DNA from: Rhodospirillaceae bacterium UBA1479 | GTDB taxonomy: Bacteria > Pseudomonadota > Alphaproteobacteria > Rhodospirillales > Casp-alpha2 | Direction of reading: 5' to 3' | NCBI GenBank assembly: GCA_002325375.1 | Contig: DCRZ01000002.1 | Span: 310,001-374,000, forward strand | Length of the DNA: 64,000 nucleotides | In this document: positions 7,690 through 16,403 of the stretch, in pieces | How the letters are laid out: the number at the start of each line of letters is the position of its first letter | Numbering within the stretch: position 1 is the stretch's first letter | The notes under the pieces: generated by a model | What the model saw: only the letters and a program-made list of their open reading frames with translations | What the model was told of the DNA's origin: nothing | Database searches by the model: none | Program-made: the position numbers and the translations under genes

Positions 7690-9885
7690 CTATTTCACGA
7701 GTTTCAGGCGCAGCGCATTGAGCGTCACCAGGATCGACGACGACGACATGGCGACGGCGGCGACCAGCGGCGTCGCGAAACCGGCCACGGCGATCGGCAC
7801 GGCGATGACGTTGTAGAGCAGGGCCAGGGCGAAGTTCTGCTTCACATGCCGGGTCGCGGCGCGGGCCACGGCGACGGCCTCGGCCACGGGGGCGAGGGAG
7901 CGGCCCTGAAACACCATGTCGGCGGCGGTCTGGCTGATGTCGGCGGCGGTCGCGGGCGACAGCGAGGCATGGCCCGCCGCCAGGGCAGGCGCATCGTTCA
8001 GGCCGTCGCCGACCATCACCACATGGCGACCCTCGGCGGCCAGATCCTTGAGGCGCTGGACCTTGGCGGCGGGCGGGCACTGGGCCCGCCATTCGTCGAT
8101 GCCAAGCTCACCCGCGACGGCGCGCACGACGTCCTCCCGGTCGCCGGACAAAAGCTCGATGCCGAGCCCCATGGCCCGCAGCCGCGCGATGGTGTCGCGG
8201 GCATCGTCGCGCAGCCGGTCGGCGAAGACGAAGCGCACGGGCGTGTCGTCGCCGTCGGCCAGCCAGAATTCGGGACCGGCGGGGGCGCCTGTATCGGTTG
8301 CCGTTGCCTCGGCATGGCACCAGGCCGCGCTGCCCAGGCGCAGCGGGCGGCCGCCGTGACGGGCGGACAGGCCGCAGCCCGGCGTTTCCGTGATGTCGGT
8401 AAGGTCGATCCGGGTGGTATCGTCCTGGGGGGCGGCCTTGACCAGGGCGCGGGCCAGGGGATGGCGGCTGTGGGCGGCCAGGGCGGCGGCCAGGCGCAGG
8501 CTGTGGGGCGGAATGTCGCCGGCGTTGACCAAAGCCGGCTCACCCAGGGTCAGGGTGCCGGTCTTGTCGAACACCACATGGTCCGCCTGGGCCAGGCGTT
8601 CCAGCCCGTCGGCGGCCTTGAGCAGCACGCCGCGCTGAAGCAGGCGGCCGGAAGCGACAACCTGCACCGCCGGCACGGCAAGCCCGAGCGCGCAGGGACA
8701 GGTGATGATCAGCACGGCGACGGCGGTCAGCAGTGCGCGCTCCCCGTCGCCGGTCGCCCACCACCATCCGGCCAGCGTCCCGGCGGCCAGGATATGCACG
8801 GCCGGGGCATAGATGCGGGCGGCCCGGTCGGCCAGCTTTACGTATTTGGCACGGCCCTGTTCGGCGGCCTCCATCAGGCGCACGATCTCGGCTAGCAAGG
8901 TATCCTCGCCGGCGGCGGTGATACGGACCTCGACCGGGGCGGTCAGGTTCAGCGTCCCGGCATAGACGGCGTCGCCGGCGGCGGCGGCCTGCGGCAGGCT
9001 TTCACCGGTGACCAGGGAGGTATCCATGTCCGTGCGGCCGGTGGCGATTTCGCCGTCGGCGGCCAGACGTTCGCCGGCGGCGACGGCCAGCACCATGCCG
9101 GGAACGAGGCTTGTGGTCGCGACGGCGCGCTGTCTGCCGTCCGAGCCCACGACCATGGCCGTCGCGGCGCGCAGGCCGAGCAGGCGGGTCGCGGCGGACC
9201 GCGCCTTGGTCCGCGCCCGGCGGTCCAGGTAACGGCCGATCAGCAGGAAGAACAGCAGCGTCACGGAGGCGTCGAAATAGGCGTGTTCCGCCCCCTTCAT
9301 GGTCTGTTGCAGGCTCATGCCCGCGGCCAGGATCACCGCCAGGGAGATCGGTACGTCCATGTTCAGCGCCCGGTTGGCGAGGGCGCGCGCGGCGGAGGCG
9401 AAGAACGGCATGCCCGCGTAGACCACGGCGGGCAGGGCGATCAGCGCCGAGACCCAGTGGAACAGGTCGCGGGTCGCCCCGCCCATGCCGGAGAAATGCC
9501 CGGACCATACGGACACGGACAGCAGCATCACGTTGGCGGCGGCGAACCCGGCCACGGCCATGGCCTTCAAAAGGCGCCTGTCCTCGGCCTCGCCGCCGTC
9601 TTGCAGGGCAGCGGGGTCGAAGGCACGGGCGGGAAAGCCCAGGCCAGAGACCGTTTCGGCGATGGCGTCGGGGGTGGTCTGGCCGGGCAGCCAGTCAACC
9701 CGCAGGCGCTTGGTCGACAGGTTGACGCGCGACGCGGCGACGCCCGGCATGTTGGCCAGCGTGCTTTCGATCCGCTTGATGCAGCCCGCGCAATGGACGT
9801 TCTCGACCATCAGGTGCAGGGTCTCGGGCGACGCGGTGGTGGCCTCGGCGGCAGGAACCGGGGTGGCGGCGGTGACCTGGTTCAT
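7690..9885 (-). CDS. ccoI: Copper-exporting P-type ATPase CcoI (cbb3 assembly)
   Basis: This 731-residue P1B-type ATPase supplies copper for cbb3 oxidase assembly. Visible parts, in order: a heavy-metal domain with C32 and C35 (VHCAGCIKRIE), eight membrane helices, a TGES phosphatase loop (LVTGESLPQ), the membrane CPC metal site (IITCPCALG), the phosphorylation motif DKTGTLT, and the ATP-binding hinge GDGLNDAPAL. ATG 9885 is chosen because it overlaps the ccoH stop by four bases. A longer in-frame extension of 98 Arg/Pro-rich residues lies within ccoH and is not credible. Operon partners are ccoH before and ccoS after. Confidence 0.95.
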   Translation of the reverse strand: MNQVTAATPVPAAEATTASPETLHLMVENVHCAGCIKRIESTLANMPGVAASRVNLSTKRLRVDWLPGQTTPDAIAETVSGLGFPARAFDPAALQDGGEAEDRRLLKAMAVAGFAAANVMLLSVSVWSGHFSGMGGATRDLFHWVSALIALPAVVYAGMPFFASAARALANRALNMDVPISLAVILAAGMSLQQTMKGAEHAYFDASVTLLFFLLIGRYLDRRARTKARSAATRLLGLRAATAMVVGSDGRQRAVATTSLVPGMVLAVAAGERLAADGEIATGRTDMDTSLVTGESLPQAAAAGDAVYAGTLNLTAPVEVRITAAGEDTLLAEIVRLMEAAEQGRAKYVKLADRAARIYAPAVHILAAGTLAGWWWATGDGERALLTAVAVLIITCPCALGLAVPAVQVVASGRLLQRGVLLKAADGLERLAQADHVVFDKTGTLTLGEPALVNAGDIPPHSLRLAAALAAHSRHPLARALVKAAPQDDTTRIDLTDITETPGCGLSARHGGRPLRLGSAAWCHAEATATDTGAPAGPEFWLADGDDTPVRFVFADRLRDDARDTIARLRAMGLGIELLSGDREDVVRAVAGELGIDEWRAQCPPAAKVQRLKDLAAEGRHVVMVGDGLNDAPALAAGHASLSPATAADISQTAADMVFQGRSLAPVAEAVAVARAATRHVKQNFALALLYNVIAVPIAVAGFATPLVAAVAMSSSSILVTLNALRLKLVK

Positions 9886-10394
9886 TTCGCGTCCCCGGCC
9901 TGAATCTCGTGGACCATGCGGAAGCTGCGGCCATCCGGGGCCCGGGCGGTGACCTCGACCTGCCAACGGCCCAGGGCCGGAAGACGCAACAAGGCGGCGT
10001 AGAGGCCCGGGCGGTCCTCGGCCAGTCTGGCGTCCACGGTCAGGCCTTCGCCCAACGGGCGGGTGAGGCGGGCCTGGGCGGCAAGCCCGGCAAGGGGGCC
10101 GTCGGGCCCGGTCATGGTCAGGGTCAGCATGCGGGTTCCCTTGGGCGTCGACGGGCCCAGGGCAACGTGGGAACGCCATCCCATGGCATCCTGGCGGGCG
10201 GCGCTTTCCAGGGTCTTGTTGTAGGCGACGCCTTCTTCATAGGCCTTCTGGGTGGTCAGTCCCGGCCAACTGTCGAGCGCGAAATAGACGAAGGTCAGGT
10301 TGACGGCGATGATCACGGCGAAAAAGGCGACGATCCAGATCAGCACCATCTTGCCGGTGATCGGCCGCGTGGCGGACGGCAGGGTAATGCTCAT
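9882..10394 (-). CDS. ccoH: cbb3 oxidase assembly protein CcoH/FixH
   Basis: This 170-residue protein has an N-terminal membrane anchor (residues 15-38, KMVLIWIVAFFAVIIAVNLT) and a periplasmic FixH domain. The typical segments FALDSWPGLTTQKAYEEGVAYN and WQVEVTARAPDGRSF are present. FixH/CcoH is required for stable assembly of the cbb3 oxidase and often interacts with CcoI. Its ATG overlaps the ccoG stop (TAATG) and its stop overlaps the ccoI start, so the genes are translationally coupled. Confidence 0.93.
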   Translation of the reverse strand: MSITLPSATRPITGKMVLIWIVAFFAVIIAVNLTFVYFALDSWPGLTTQKAYEEGVAYNKTLESAARQDAMGWRSHVALGPSTPKGTRMLTLTMTGPDGPLAGLAAQARLTRPLGEGLTVDARLAEDRPGLYAALLRLPALGRWQVEVTARAPDGRSFRMVHEIQAGDAK

Positions 10395-11893
10395 TACTGG
10401 GGCCCTCGGAACAGGCTGTTATAGGATGCGGTCTGGCCCGTGTTGATTTCCTTCAGCACGAAGCGCAGGTCGGCGGCATCACCTTTCAGGATACCCGGCG
10501 GCACGGTAACCAGCAGGCGGAACGACTGCAGGCGGTCGGGCTTCACGGTGAAGTAGGGGTCGGGGCTGTCGCCCATGTCTTCGGAGCCGACGACCTTCAG
10601 TGCGATCCCGGGCAGGCCCGAGGCATGCAGGGTCAGGGTGCGCTGCTCGCGCGCCTTGTTGAGAATCTTGAAGGTATAGCCGTTGCGGATGCTGCCGTCC
10701 GAAAGCGTCGTGTACAGCGGATTGCGGTCATGGATCACGTTGATGTCCAGGTCGGAGCGGGTCAGCAGCACATAGACCATGCCGAGCCCGATCAGCGCCC
10801 AGAGCGCGAAATAGAACAGAGTGCGCGGACGGAACAGGCGCAGCTTGGTTTCCTTGCCCGCGCGGCGGCGTTCGTCGTTGGCGATGGAATCGTAGTCGAT
10901 CAGCCCGCGCGGCCGGCCGATCTTGCCCATGACGTCGTCGCAGGCGTCGATGCACAGCGCGCAGGTGATGCATTCCAACTGCTGACCGTCGCGGATGTCG
11001 ATGCCCATGGGGCAGACGACGACGCAGGCCTTGCAATCGATGCAGTCGCCGCGCGTGTCCCAGTCGGCGTTCTTTTCGAACGGTTTGCGCGGCTCGCCCC
11101 GATCCGTGCGGTAGGTGACGGTCAGGCTCTCCTCGTCCATCATCGCCGCCTGGATGCGCGGCCAGGGGCACATGTAGGTGCAGACCTGTTCGCGCATGAA
11201 ACCGCCCAGGGTGAAGGTGGTGAAGGTCAGCACCCCGACGGTGGCATAGGCGTCCGTGGCGGCCTGACCAGTGACCAGATCGACCAGCAGCGTCGGCGCG
11301 TCGGCGAAATAGAACACCCAGGCCCCGCCCGTGCCCATGGCGATGAGCAGCCAGATCACGTATTTGGCCAGCCGCTTCGTGGCCTTGGCGCCGGACATCG
11401 GCTCCTTATCCAGGCGGATGCGCGCCCCCCGGTCGCCTTCGACCAGGCGTTCGACCCAGATGAACAGGTCCGTCCACACGGTCTGCGGGCAGGCATAACC
11501 GCACCATGCCCGGCCGACCACGGAGGTGACCAGAAACAGGCCGAGGCCGGCCATGATCAGCAGGCCGGCGATGTAATAGAATTCCTGGGGCCAGATCTCG
11601 ATGAAGAAGAAATAGAACCGCCGGCCCGGAATATCGACCAGGACGGCCTGATCGGGCGCCCCCGGCCCCCGGTCCCAGCGCAGCCAGGGGGTGACGTAAT
11701 AGATACCCAGGGTGGCGGCCATGACCCACCACTTGAAGGTGCGGAAAAAGCCGTGGGCGCGGCGCGGATGGATCTTCTTGCGCGGCACGTAAAGCGGCGG
11801 CCGCGTTTCCTTGCGGTTGACGGCTTCGACGTCGTATTCCCGGACTTCCGGGGCGTCGATGGCCGTGTCCAACAGACTTCCCATGCTGCGCAT
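10394..11893 (-). CDS. ccoG: Cytochrome c oxidase accessory protein CcoG
   Basis: This 499-residue membrane ferredoxin-like protein reduces Cu(II) during cbb3 oxidase maturation in characterised bacteria. Membrane helices lie in the first half. The two 4Fe-4S motifs are CIDCKACVVVCPMGID and CITCALCIDACDD near residues 280-325. A C-terminal Ig-like FixG domain follows (about 390-499). An internal Met at residue 4 is an alternative start. The gene lies 78 bases after ccoP and is coupled to ccoH by a one-base stop/start overlap. Confidence 0.95.
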   Translation of the reverse strand: MRSMGSLLDTAIDAPEVREYDVEAVNRKETRPPLYVPRKKIHPRRAHGFFRTFKWWVMAATLGIYYVTPWLRWDRGPGAPDQAVLVDIPGRRFYFFFIEIWPQEFYYIAGLLIMAGLGLFLVTSVVGRAWCGYACPQTVWTDLFIWVERLVEGDRGARIRLDKEPMSGAKATKRLAKYVIWLLIAMGTGGAWVFYFADAPTLLVDLVTGQAATDAYATVGVLTFTTFTLGGFMREQVCTYMCPWPRIQAAMMDEESLTVTYRTDRGEPRKPFEKNADWDTRGDCIDCKACVVVCPMGIDIRDGQQLECITCALCIDACDDVMGKIGRPRGLIDYDSIANDERRRAGKETKLRLFRPRTLFYFALWALIGLGMVYVLLTRSDLDINVIHDRNPLYTTLSDGSIRNGYTFKILNKAREQRTLTLHASGLPGIALKVVGSEDMGDSPDPYFTVKPDRLQSFRLLVTVPPGILKGDAADLRFVLKEINTGQTASYNSLFRGPQ

Positions 11894-11971
11894 TCGTTTT
11901 ACCCCAAGGTGTTCCTGTTCCCGGAACGATCGGCTCCCTCCCCGAGCCGGTGGTGTTTCCTGAAACGTGGG

Positions 11972-12844
11972 CTACTTGCCGCCTCCCAGCGAGTGGACAT
12001 AGATGGCCAGCTGCTTGACCGTGGCCTCGTCCAGGTGGCGGCCCCAGGCCGGCATGACGCCACGGCGGCTGTTGGTGACGGTCTCCACAATGGTCGCCTT
12101 GTCACCGCCGTAGAGCCAGATGTTGTTGTTCAGTGCGGGGGCGCCGAATTCAGTGCTGCCCTGGCCGTTGTCGCCGTGACAGGCGGCGCAGTTGTCCGTG
12201 AACAGGGGCTTGCCGCGGGCGGACGCGGTGCCGTCCGCCGCCTGCCCGGACAAGGACAGAACGTATTCGGCCACATCGGCGACCTGGGCCTTGGTCAGGA
12301 TGCCGTCGCGCCCAAAGGCCGGCATCTCCGACTGATGGGCGTTTTCGTCCTCGGTGTTGCGGATGCCGTGGGTGATGGTGCGGAAGATGGCGTCGAGGGT
12401 GCCGCCCCAGATCCATTCGTCGTCGTTCAGGTTGGGGAAGCCCTTGAACCCCTGGGCGCCCGAACCATGGCACTGCGAACAGTTGACGTTGAACGCCGAC
12501 CGACCGCCGGCCATCGCGAATTCACGCAGGCCCGTATCGGTGCGGATCTGTTCGAGCGGCGCCTTGCGAATGCGCTCCAACTGCCCGGCCATGCCCGCCG
12601 TCGCCGTCTTGATCTCCTGGGCGACCTCGGCTCGCGAGGAATAGCCGATCATGCCCTTGGTATGGCTGGAGACCAGCGGCCAGGCGGGGTAGACGACCCA
12701 ATAGCCGACCGACCACACCACGCAGGCCCAGAACACCCATTGCCACCAGCGCGGCAGGGGATTGTCCAGTTCGCGGATGCCGTCCCATTCGTGGCCGGTC
12801 GTCTCGACGCCGGTGAATTCGTCAACATGACGGTGATCAGACAT
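11972..12844 (-). CDS. ccoP: cbb3 cytochrome c oxidase dihaem subunit CcoP
   Basis: This 290-residue subunit carries two c-type haems that pass electrons to CcoO/CcoN. It has one membrane helix near residues 33-55 (WWQWVFWACVVWSVGYWVV). Two haem-binding motifs follow: CSQCH near residue 121 and CAACH near 220, each with a downstream Met for axial ligation (EMPAFG and VMPAWG). Length is normal. It follows ccoQ by two bases. Confidence 0.96.
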   Translation of the reverse strand: MSDHRHVDEFTGVETTGHEWDGIRELDNPLPRWWQWVFWACVVWSVGYWVVYPAWPLVSSHTKGMIGYSSRAEVAQEIKTATAGMAGQLERIRKAPLEQIRTDTGLREFAMAGGRSAFNVNCSQCHGSGAQGFKGFPNLNDDEWIWGGTLDAIFRTITHGIRNTEDENAHQSEMPAFGRDGILTKAQVADVAEYVLSLSGQAADGTASARGKPLFTDNCAACHGDNGQGSTEFGAPALNNNIWLYGGDKATIVETVTNSRRGVMPAWGRHLDEATVKQLAIYVHSLGGGK

Positions 12845-12846
12845 GA

Positions 12847-13011
12847 TCAGTCCTCCTTGAACGGAATCTGGGCGGCGTCCTGGAATTTCTTCTTGGCGCC
12901 GGGCCGCAGGGCATAGATCAGAACCCCGGCGAACAGGACCGCGAGGTACACGAGGCCCCAGGTCTGGGCGAACATGGCGACCTGTTCGAAGGCCGTACCG
13001 GTGGTTTGCAT
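12847..13011 (-). CDS. ccoQ: cbb3 oxidase small subunit CcoQ
   Basis: This 54-residue ORF lies between ccoO and ccoP on the same strand, starting MQTTGTAFEQVAMFAQTWG. One membrane helix (about residues 17-36) is followed by the typical CcoQ tail ALRPGAKKKFQDAAQIPF and an acidic end. CcoQ stabilises the CcoP contact in the oxidase. The start lies 12 bases after the ccoO stop with GGAGGA upstream, and the stop is two bases before ccoP. Position, size and the RPGAKKKFQDAA signature make the call firm. Confidence 0.93.
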   Translation of the reverse strand: MQTTGTAFEQVAMFAQTWGLVYLAVLFAGVLIYALRPGAKKKFQDAAQIPFKED

Positions 13012-13023
13012 GACGGCGTCCTC

Positions 13024-13749
13024 CTAACGGTAGTTGTCTTCGGCCTTGTAGGCCTTGAAGTCGACCATGGTGCCGAGCACCTGCAGATAGGCGATCAGGG
13101 CGTCCATTTCCGTCGGCACGCCCGGCTGGGCGTCGAAGTTGCGGGCCTGGGCGCCGGGATAGCGCTGCTGCAGGGCTTCCACGCCGTCGCTGTCCGGATC
13201 GACCTGGGCTTCCAGGTCGGCCCGGGCGGCGGCGATCATGGCCTCGTCATAAGGCACGCCGACCATCTTGTTGGCGGTCAGGTGGTCTTCGATGTCCTTG
13301 TACTTGAGCGCTGTCGTGGCCAGGAACGGATAGCCCGGCATCACCGATTCCGGCACCAGGGCGCGCGGGTCGATCAGGTGCGTCATGTGCCATTCGTCGG
13401 AATATTTGGCGCCGACCCGCGCCAGATCCGGGCCCGTGCGCTTGGAGCCCCATTGGAACGGGTGGTCGTACATGCTTTCCGCGGCCAGGGAATAATGGCC
13501 GTAGCGTTCCACCTCGTCGCGGAACGGGCGGACCATCTGGCTGTGGCAGTTGTAGCAGCCTTCGCGGATGTAGATGTTGCGTCCGGCCAGCTCCAGCGGG
13601 GTGTAGGGGCGCATGCCCTTGACCTTCTCGATGGTGCTTTCCAGGTAGAACAGGGGGGCGATTTCCACCAGCCCGCCGATGGACACGACGATCAGAATCC
13701 CGATCAGCATCAGGATCGAGTTCTTTTCGAGCTTCGAATGATCGAACAT
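13024..13749 (-). CDS. ccoO: cbb3 cytochrome c oxidase monohaem subunit CcoO
   Basis: This 241-residue subunit has one N-terminal membrane helix (residues 11-32) and a single c-type haem motif CYNCH at C65-H69 in REGCYNCHSQMVRPF. A conserved Met lies in LVPESVMPGYPFL. The length matches CcoO/FixO. It sits 21 bases after ccoN, with the typical order N-O-Q-P. The protein accepts electrons from CcoP and delivers them to the CcoN haem-copper centre. Confidence 0.96.
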   Translation of the reverse strand: MFDHSKLEKNSILMLIGILIVVSIGGLVEIAPLFYLESTIEKVKGMRPYTPLELAGRNIYIREGCYNCHSQMVRPFRDEVERYGHYSLAAESMYDHPFQWGSKRTGPDLARVGAKYSDEWHMTHLIDPRALVPESVMPGYPFLATTALKYKDIEDHLTANKMVGVPYDEAMIAAARADLEAQVDPDSDGVEALQQRYPGAQARNFDAQPGVPTEMDALIAYLQVLGTMVDFKAYKAEDNYR

Positions 13750-13770
13750 GAATGTCTCCTTGCCCGGACG

Positions 13771-15396
13771 TTATTCAGCGGGCGCCGTCGCGGGCGCGGC
13801 CGGCGTGGTTTCATAGGGGCGTTCGTCGCGGATGCGTCCCTGCGCGGTCTGGTAGACGTTCCATGCCATGACCAGCCCGCCGACGACGTAGAGCAACCCG
13901 CCCAGGGCCCGGATGACGTAGAAGGGATGCATGGCCTCGACCGTTTCCGCGAAAGAGTATTCGAGGAAGCCGAGCGAGTCGTAAGCCCGCCACATCAAGC
14001 CCTGCATGATCCCCGAGACCCACATGGCCGAGGCGTAGAGCACGATGCCCACGGTCGCGAGCCAGAAATGGGCGGACACGAGACGCAGGGAATAGAGCTT
14101 CTCCGCCGCGAACATGCGCGGTGCGAGGAAGTAGATCGCGCCGAACGACACCATGCCGACCCAGCCGAGCGCACCCGAGTGCACATGGCCGATGGTCCAG
14201 TCGGTGAAGTGGCTGAGTCCGTTGACGGCCTTGATCGACATCAGCGGGCCTTCGAAGGTCGACATGCCGTAGAACGCGATGGAGATCGCGAGCAGACGCA
14301 GGACCGGGTCCGTGCGCAGCTTGTCCCAGGCGCCGGACAAGGTCATCAGGCCGTTGATCATGCCGCCCCAACTGGGCATCCACAGCATGATCGAGAAGGT
14401 CATGCCCAACGTCTGGGCCCAGTCGGGCAGGGCGGTGTAATGCAGGTGGTGCGGCCCGGCCCAGATGTAGAGGAAGATCAGCGACCAGAAGTGCACGATC
14501 GACAGGCGGTACGAATAGACCGGCCGTTCGGCCTGTTTCGGCACGTAGTAGTACATGATGCCGAGGAAGCCCGCGGTCAGGAAGAAGCCGACGGCGTTAT
14601 GGCCGTACCACCATTGGGTCAGGGCGTCCTGCACGCCGGCGAACAGCACGTAGCTTTTGGTCGACGTCAGGCTGATCGGCACCGCCAGGTTGTTGATGAT
14701 GTGCAGCATCGCGATGGTCACGATGAACGCCAGATAGAACCAGTTGGCGACGTAGATGTGCGGTTCCTTGCGGCGCCACAGGGTGCCCATGAAGACCAGC
14801 AGATAGACCACCCAGACGATGGTCAGCCACAGATCGACATACCATTCCGGTTCGGCGTATTCCTTGGATTGGGTGACGCCCAGGACATAGCCCGAGGCGG
14901 CCATCAGCAGGAACAGCTGGTAGCCCCAGAACACGAACCACGGCGCCCAGCCGCCGGCGAGGCGGGCCTGGCAGGTGCGCTGCACGACATGGAACGAGGT
15001 CATCATCAGGACATTGCCGCCGAAGGCGAAGATCACCGCCGAGGTATGCAGCGGGCGCAGGCGGCCGAAATTGGTCCAGGGCAGATCGAAGTTGAGCACC
15101 GGAAAGGCGAGCTGCAACGCGATCACGAGGCCGACCGAGAACCCGACGACGCCCCAGAAGGTCGAGGCGACGACGCCGGCGCGGATCACCCCGTCGTTGT
15201 AGTTGACCCCGCCGGGGACGGCCTTGGCCGGGCCGCCCATGTCGCCGTCGCGGGCGATGACCCAGAAGATGCCGAGAAACCCGAACGCGGCCATCAGCAA
15301 GCCGTGGCCGTACATCACGGCGTCGTCGGCGCCGGCCGCGAGGGACAATCCCAGCAGGCCGATCAGGCCCAAGGGCAGGAAAATGAGGAAAGACAT
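13771..15396 (-). CDS. ccoN: cbb3 cytochrome c oxidase catalytic subunit CcoN
   Basis: This 541-residue haem-copper oxidase subunit holds the high-spin haem b, Cu-B and low-spin haem. Core signatures include the helix with VIFAFGGNVLMMTSFHVVQRT, the Cu-B region WWYGHNAVGFFLTAGFLG, IWAGPHHLHYTALPDW, and HFTDWTIGHVHSGALGW. The family is usually about 475-490 residues. Here about 60 extra N-terminal residues add two predicted membrane helices before the core. An FNR-type box lies 103 bases upstream, which fits induction at low oxygen. Confidence 0.96.
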   Translation of the reverse strand: MSFLIFLPLGLIGLLGLSLAAGADDAVMYGHGLLMAAFGFLGIFWVIARDGDMGGPAKAVPGGVNYNDGVIRAGVVASTFWGVVGFSVGLVIALQLAFPVLNFDLPWTNFGRLRPLHTSAVIFAFGGNVLMMTSFHVVQRTCQARLAGGWAPWFVFWGYQLFLLMAASGYVLGVTQSKEYAEPEWYVDLWLTIVWVVYLLVFMGTLWRRKEPHIYVANWFYLAFIVTIAMLHIINNLAVPISLTSTKSYVLFAGVQDALTQWWYGHNAVGFFLTAGFLGIMYYYVPKQAERPVYSYRLSIVHFWSLIFLYIWAGPHHLHYTALPDWAQTLGMTFSIMLWMPSWGGMINGLMTLSGAWDKLRTDPVLRLLAISIAFYGMSTFEGPLMSIKAVNGLSHFTDWTIGHVHSGALGWVGMVSFGAIYFLAPRMFAAEKLYSLRLVSAHFWLATVGIVLYASAMWVSGIMQGLMWRAYDSLGFLEYSFAETVEAMHPFYVIRALGGLLYVVGGLVMAWNVYQTAQGRIRDERPYETTPAAPATAPAE

Positions 15397-15498
15397 GGTT
15401 CCGCCTCTATCGGTTGCGCATAACCCATGCGCGCCGAGCCAAGCCCGGCGGCGCTGTCGCTTCTTCGTCTTTCCTACAGAATTCGCCTGTCCGGCATC

Positions 15499-15512
15499 TT
15501 GACCTAAGTCAA
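15499..15512. promoter_or_regulatory. FNR/FixK-type box upstream of ccoNOQP
   Basis: TTGAC-CTAA-GTCAA is a perfect inverted repeat with the 5-4-5 geometry of FNR/FixK/ANR sites (consensus TTGAT-N4-ATCAA). It lies 103 bases before the ccoN start. cbb3 operons are classically activated by FixK or FNR under microaerobic conditions. The Fnr-like gene at 50425 and the Crp/Fnr gene at 6656 are candidate regulators. Confidence 0.85.
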
Positions 15513-15540
15513 CCGGGGCCGCCTTCAGCGTGGTTTCACG

Positions 15541-15576
15541 ACAAAAAAAGGGCCCCGCGTCGCCGCGGGGCCAATT
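15541..15576 (-). terminator. Rho-independent terminator after the phasin gene
   Basis: On the minus strand a 9-base GC-rich stem (GGCCCCGCG with CGCGGGGCC at 15551-15559 and 15564-15572, four-base loop) is followed by a run of seven T. It lies 30 bases beyond the phasin stop and insulates it from the downstream cco promoter. Confidence 0.9.
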
Positions 15577-15605
15577 TTCAGCAAGTGGATTTGGGCGAAC
15601 TCAGC

Positions 15606-16103
15606 TTAGACAGGCTTGAACTTGGAAGCCGCTTCGAAGGCTTTGGTCATCTGCGCCTGGAACGGGCTGAACAGGTCCTTGGCGACGCCCTGGTAAAGCG
15701 CAACCGCTTCCTTGGCCATGGCCTGGGCTTTCTTCTGTTCGGCGGCGATCAGGTCGGCCTGCAGCTTCATCAGCTCGGACGGATCGGTGATCGACATCGC
15801 CTTGAAGATCACGGCGACGCGGTCTTCGGCGAGTTCGGTCGCCTGGGAGCGGGTCAACTCTTCGATCTTGCTCAGGTTGCCGGCCGCGGCCTTGGTGGCG
15901 GCGACGGCGGCTTCGAAATTCTCGCGGTAGGCCGTAACGGCCTGTTCGAACCCTTCGGTGGCCGCGGTGCGGGCCTTGTCGGTTTCAGCCTGGGCGGCGG
16001 AAGCAATCTTTTCCTGCTGCGCCTTGGCGGTGTTCACCGCGTCCAGGATGGTTTCCCGGACGGGGGCGAAGGGGTCGGTGGTGGTCGTTTTCTTGGTAGC
16101 CAT
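15606..16103 (-). CDS. Phasin family protein (PHB granule-associated)
   Basis: This 165-residue helical protein fits Phasin_2. It has a charged start MATKKTTTTDPF, long amphipathic helices rich in Ala/Lys/Glu (FEAAVAATKAAAGNLSKIEELT, then FQAQMTKAFEAASKF), and no membrane segment. Phasins coat polyhydroxyalkanoate granules and control their size. ATG 16103 has AGGAG about 8 bases upstream; a longer in-frame start lacks such a site. It is a single-gene unit with its own promoter, two palindromic operators and a terminator. Confidence 0.9.
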   Translation of the reverse strand: MATKKTTTTDPFAPVRETILDAVNTAKAQQEKIASAAQAETDKARTAATEGFEQAVTAYRENFEAAVAATKAAAGNLSKIEELTRSQATELAEDRVAVIFKAMSITDPSELMKLQADLIAAEQKKAQAMAKEAVALYQGVAKDLFSPFQAQMTKAFEAASKFKPV

Positions 16104-16177
16104 TGTCTTAAATCTCCTGTTTCCCGATATGGCGAAAAGGGCTGAAGCGGGCGGCCCGATCATCGGCACCGCCATTC

Positions 16178-16194
16178 ATGTTGCGATGCAACAT
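16178..16194. promoter_or_regulatory. PhaR-like operator 1 (TGC-N3-GCA palindrome)
   Basis: ATGTTGC-GAT-GCAACAT is a perfect 17-base inverted repeat with 7-base arms. It lies four bases downstream of the phasin -10 box, so it would cover the transcription start and block polymerase. The TGC-N3-GCA core resembles published PhaR sites (CTGC-N3-GCAG). No phaR gene is in the window. Confidence 0.65.
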
Positions 16195-16198
16195 TGCT

Positions 16199-16227
16199 AA
16201 TATGCCCAAGGTTTCCGGCATCGTCAA
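16199..16227 (-). promoter_or_regulatory. Sigma-70-type promoter of the phasin gene
   Basis: On the minus strand, TTGACG (16222-16227) and CATATT (16199-16204) are separated by exactly 17 bases, close to the housekeeping consensus. It directs transcription toward the phasin start 96 bases away and is flanked by two matching palindromes. Confidence 0.7.
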
Positions 16228-16234
16228 GAATTTT

Positions 16235-16251
16235 ATTGTGCAGTGCACAAT
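16235..16251. promoter_or_regulatory. PhaR-like operator 2 (TGC-N3-GCA palindrome)
   Basis: ATTGTGC-AGT-GCACAAT is a second perfect 17-base palindrome with the same 7-3-7 geometry and TGC-N3-GCA core as operator 1. Its centre is 57 bases away, just upstream of the phasin -35 box. Two matching palindromes bracketing one promoter suggest a single repressor binding both sites. Confidence 0.65.
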
Positions 16252-16403
16252 TTATATAAAAAGATCGAAACGCATTGAATCCTGCCGCTTTCACGGCCCT
16301 CAGGGGCGAACGTGCCGCTTGATTATCGGCCGCCACTGGCTCCTAAATGGGGCGGATGGGGGCATCACAAGAAACGACGATCCTTGGGAGGGATACACCA
16401 GTC

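Noticed and set aside
10625..12916. 763-codon open frame on the plus strand
   Set aside because: Antisense of ccoG and ccoP, which are certain genes; no domain and biased composition.
13006..15423. 805-codon open frame on the plus strand
   Set aside because: Antisense of ccoN and ccoO; translation is His/Gly/Asp-rich without any family signal, a common shadow in GC-rich DNA.
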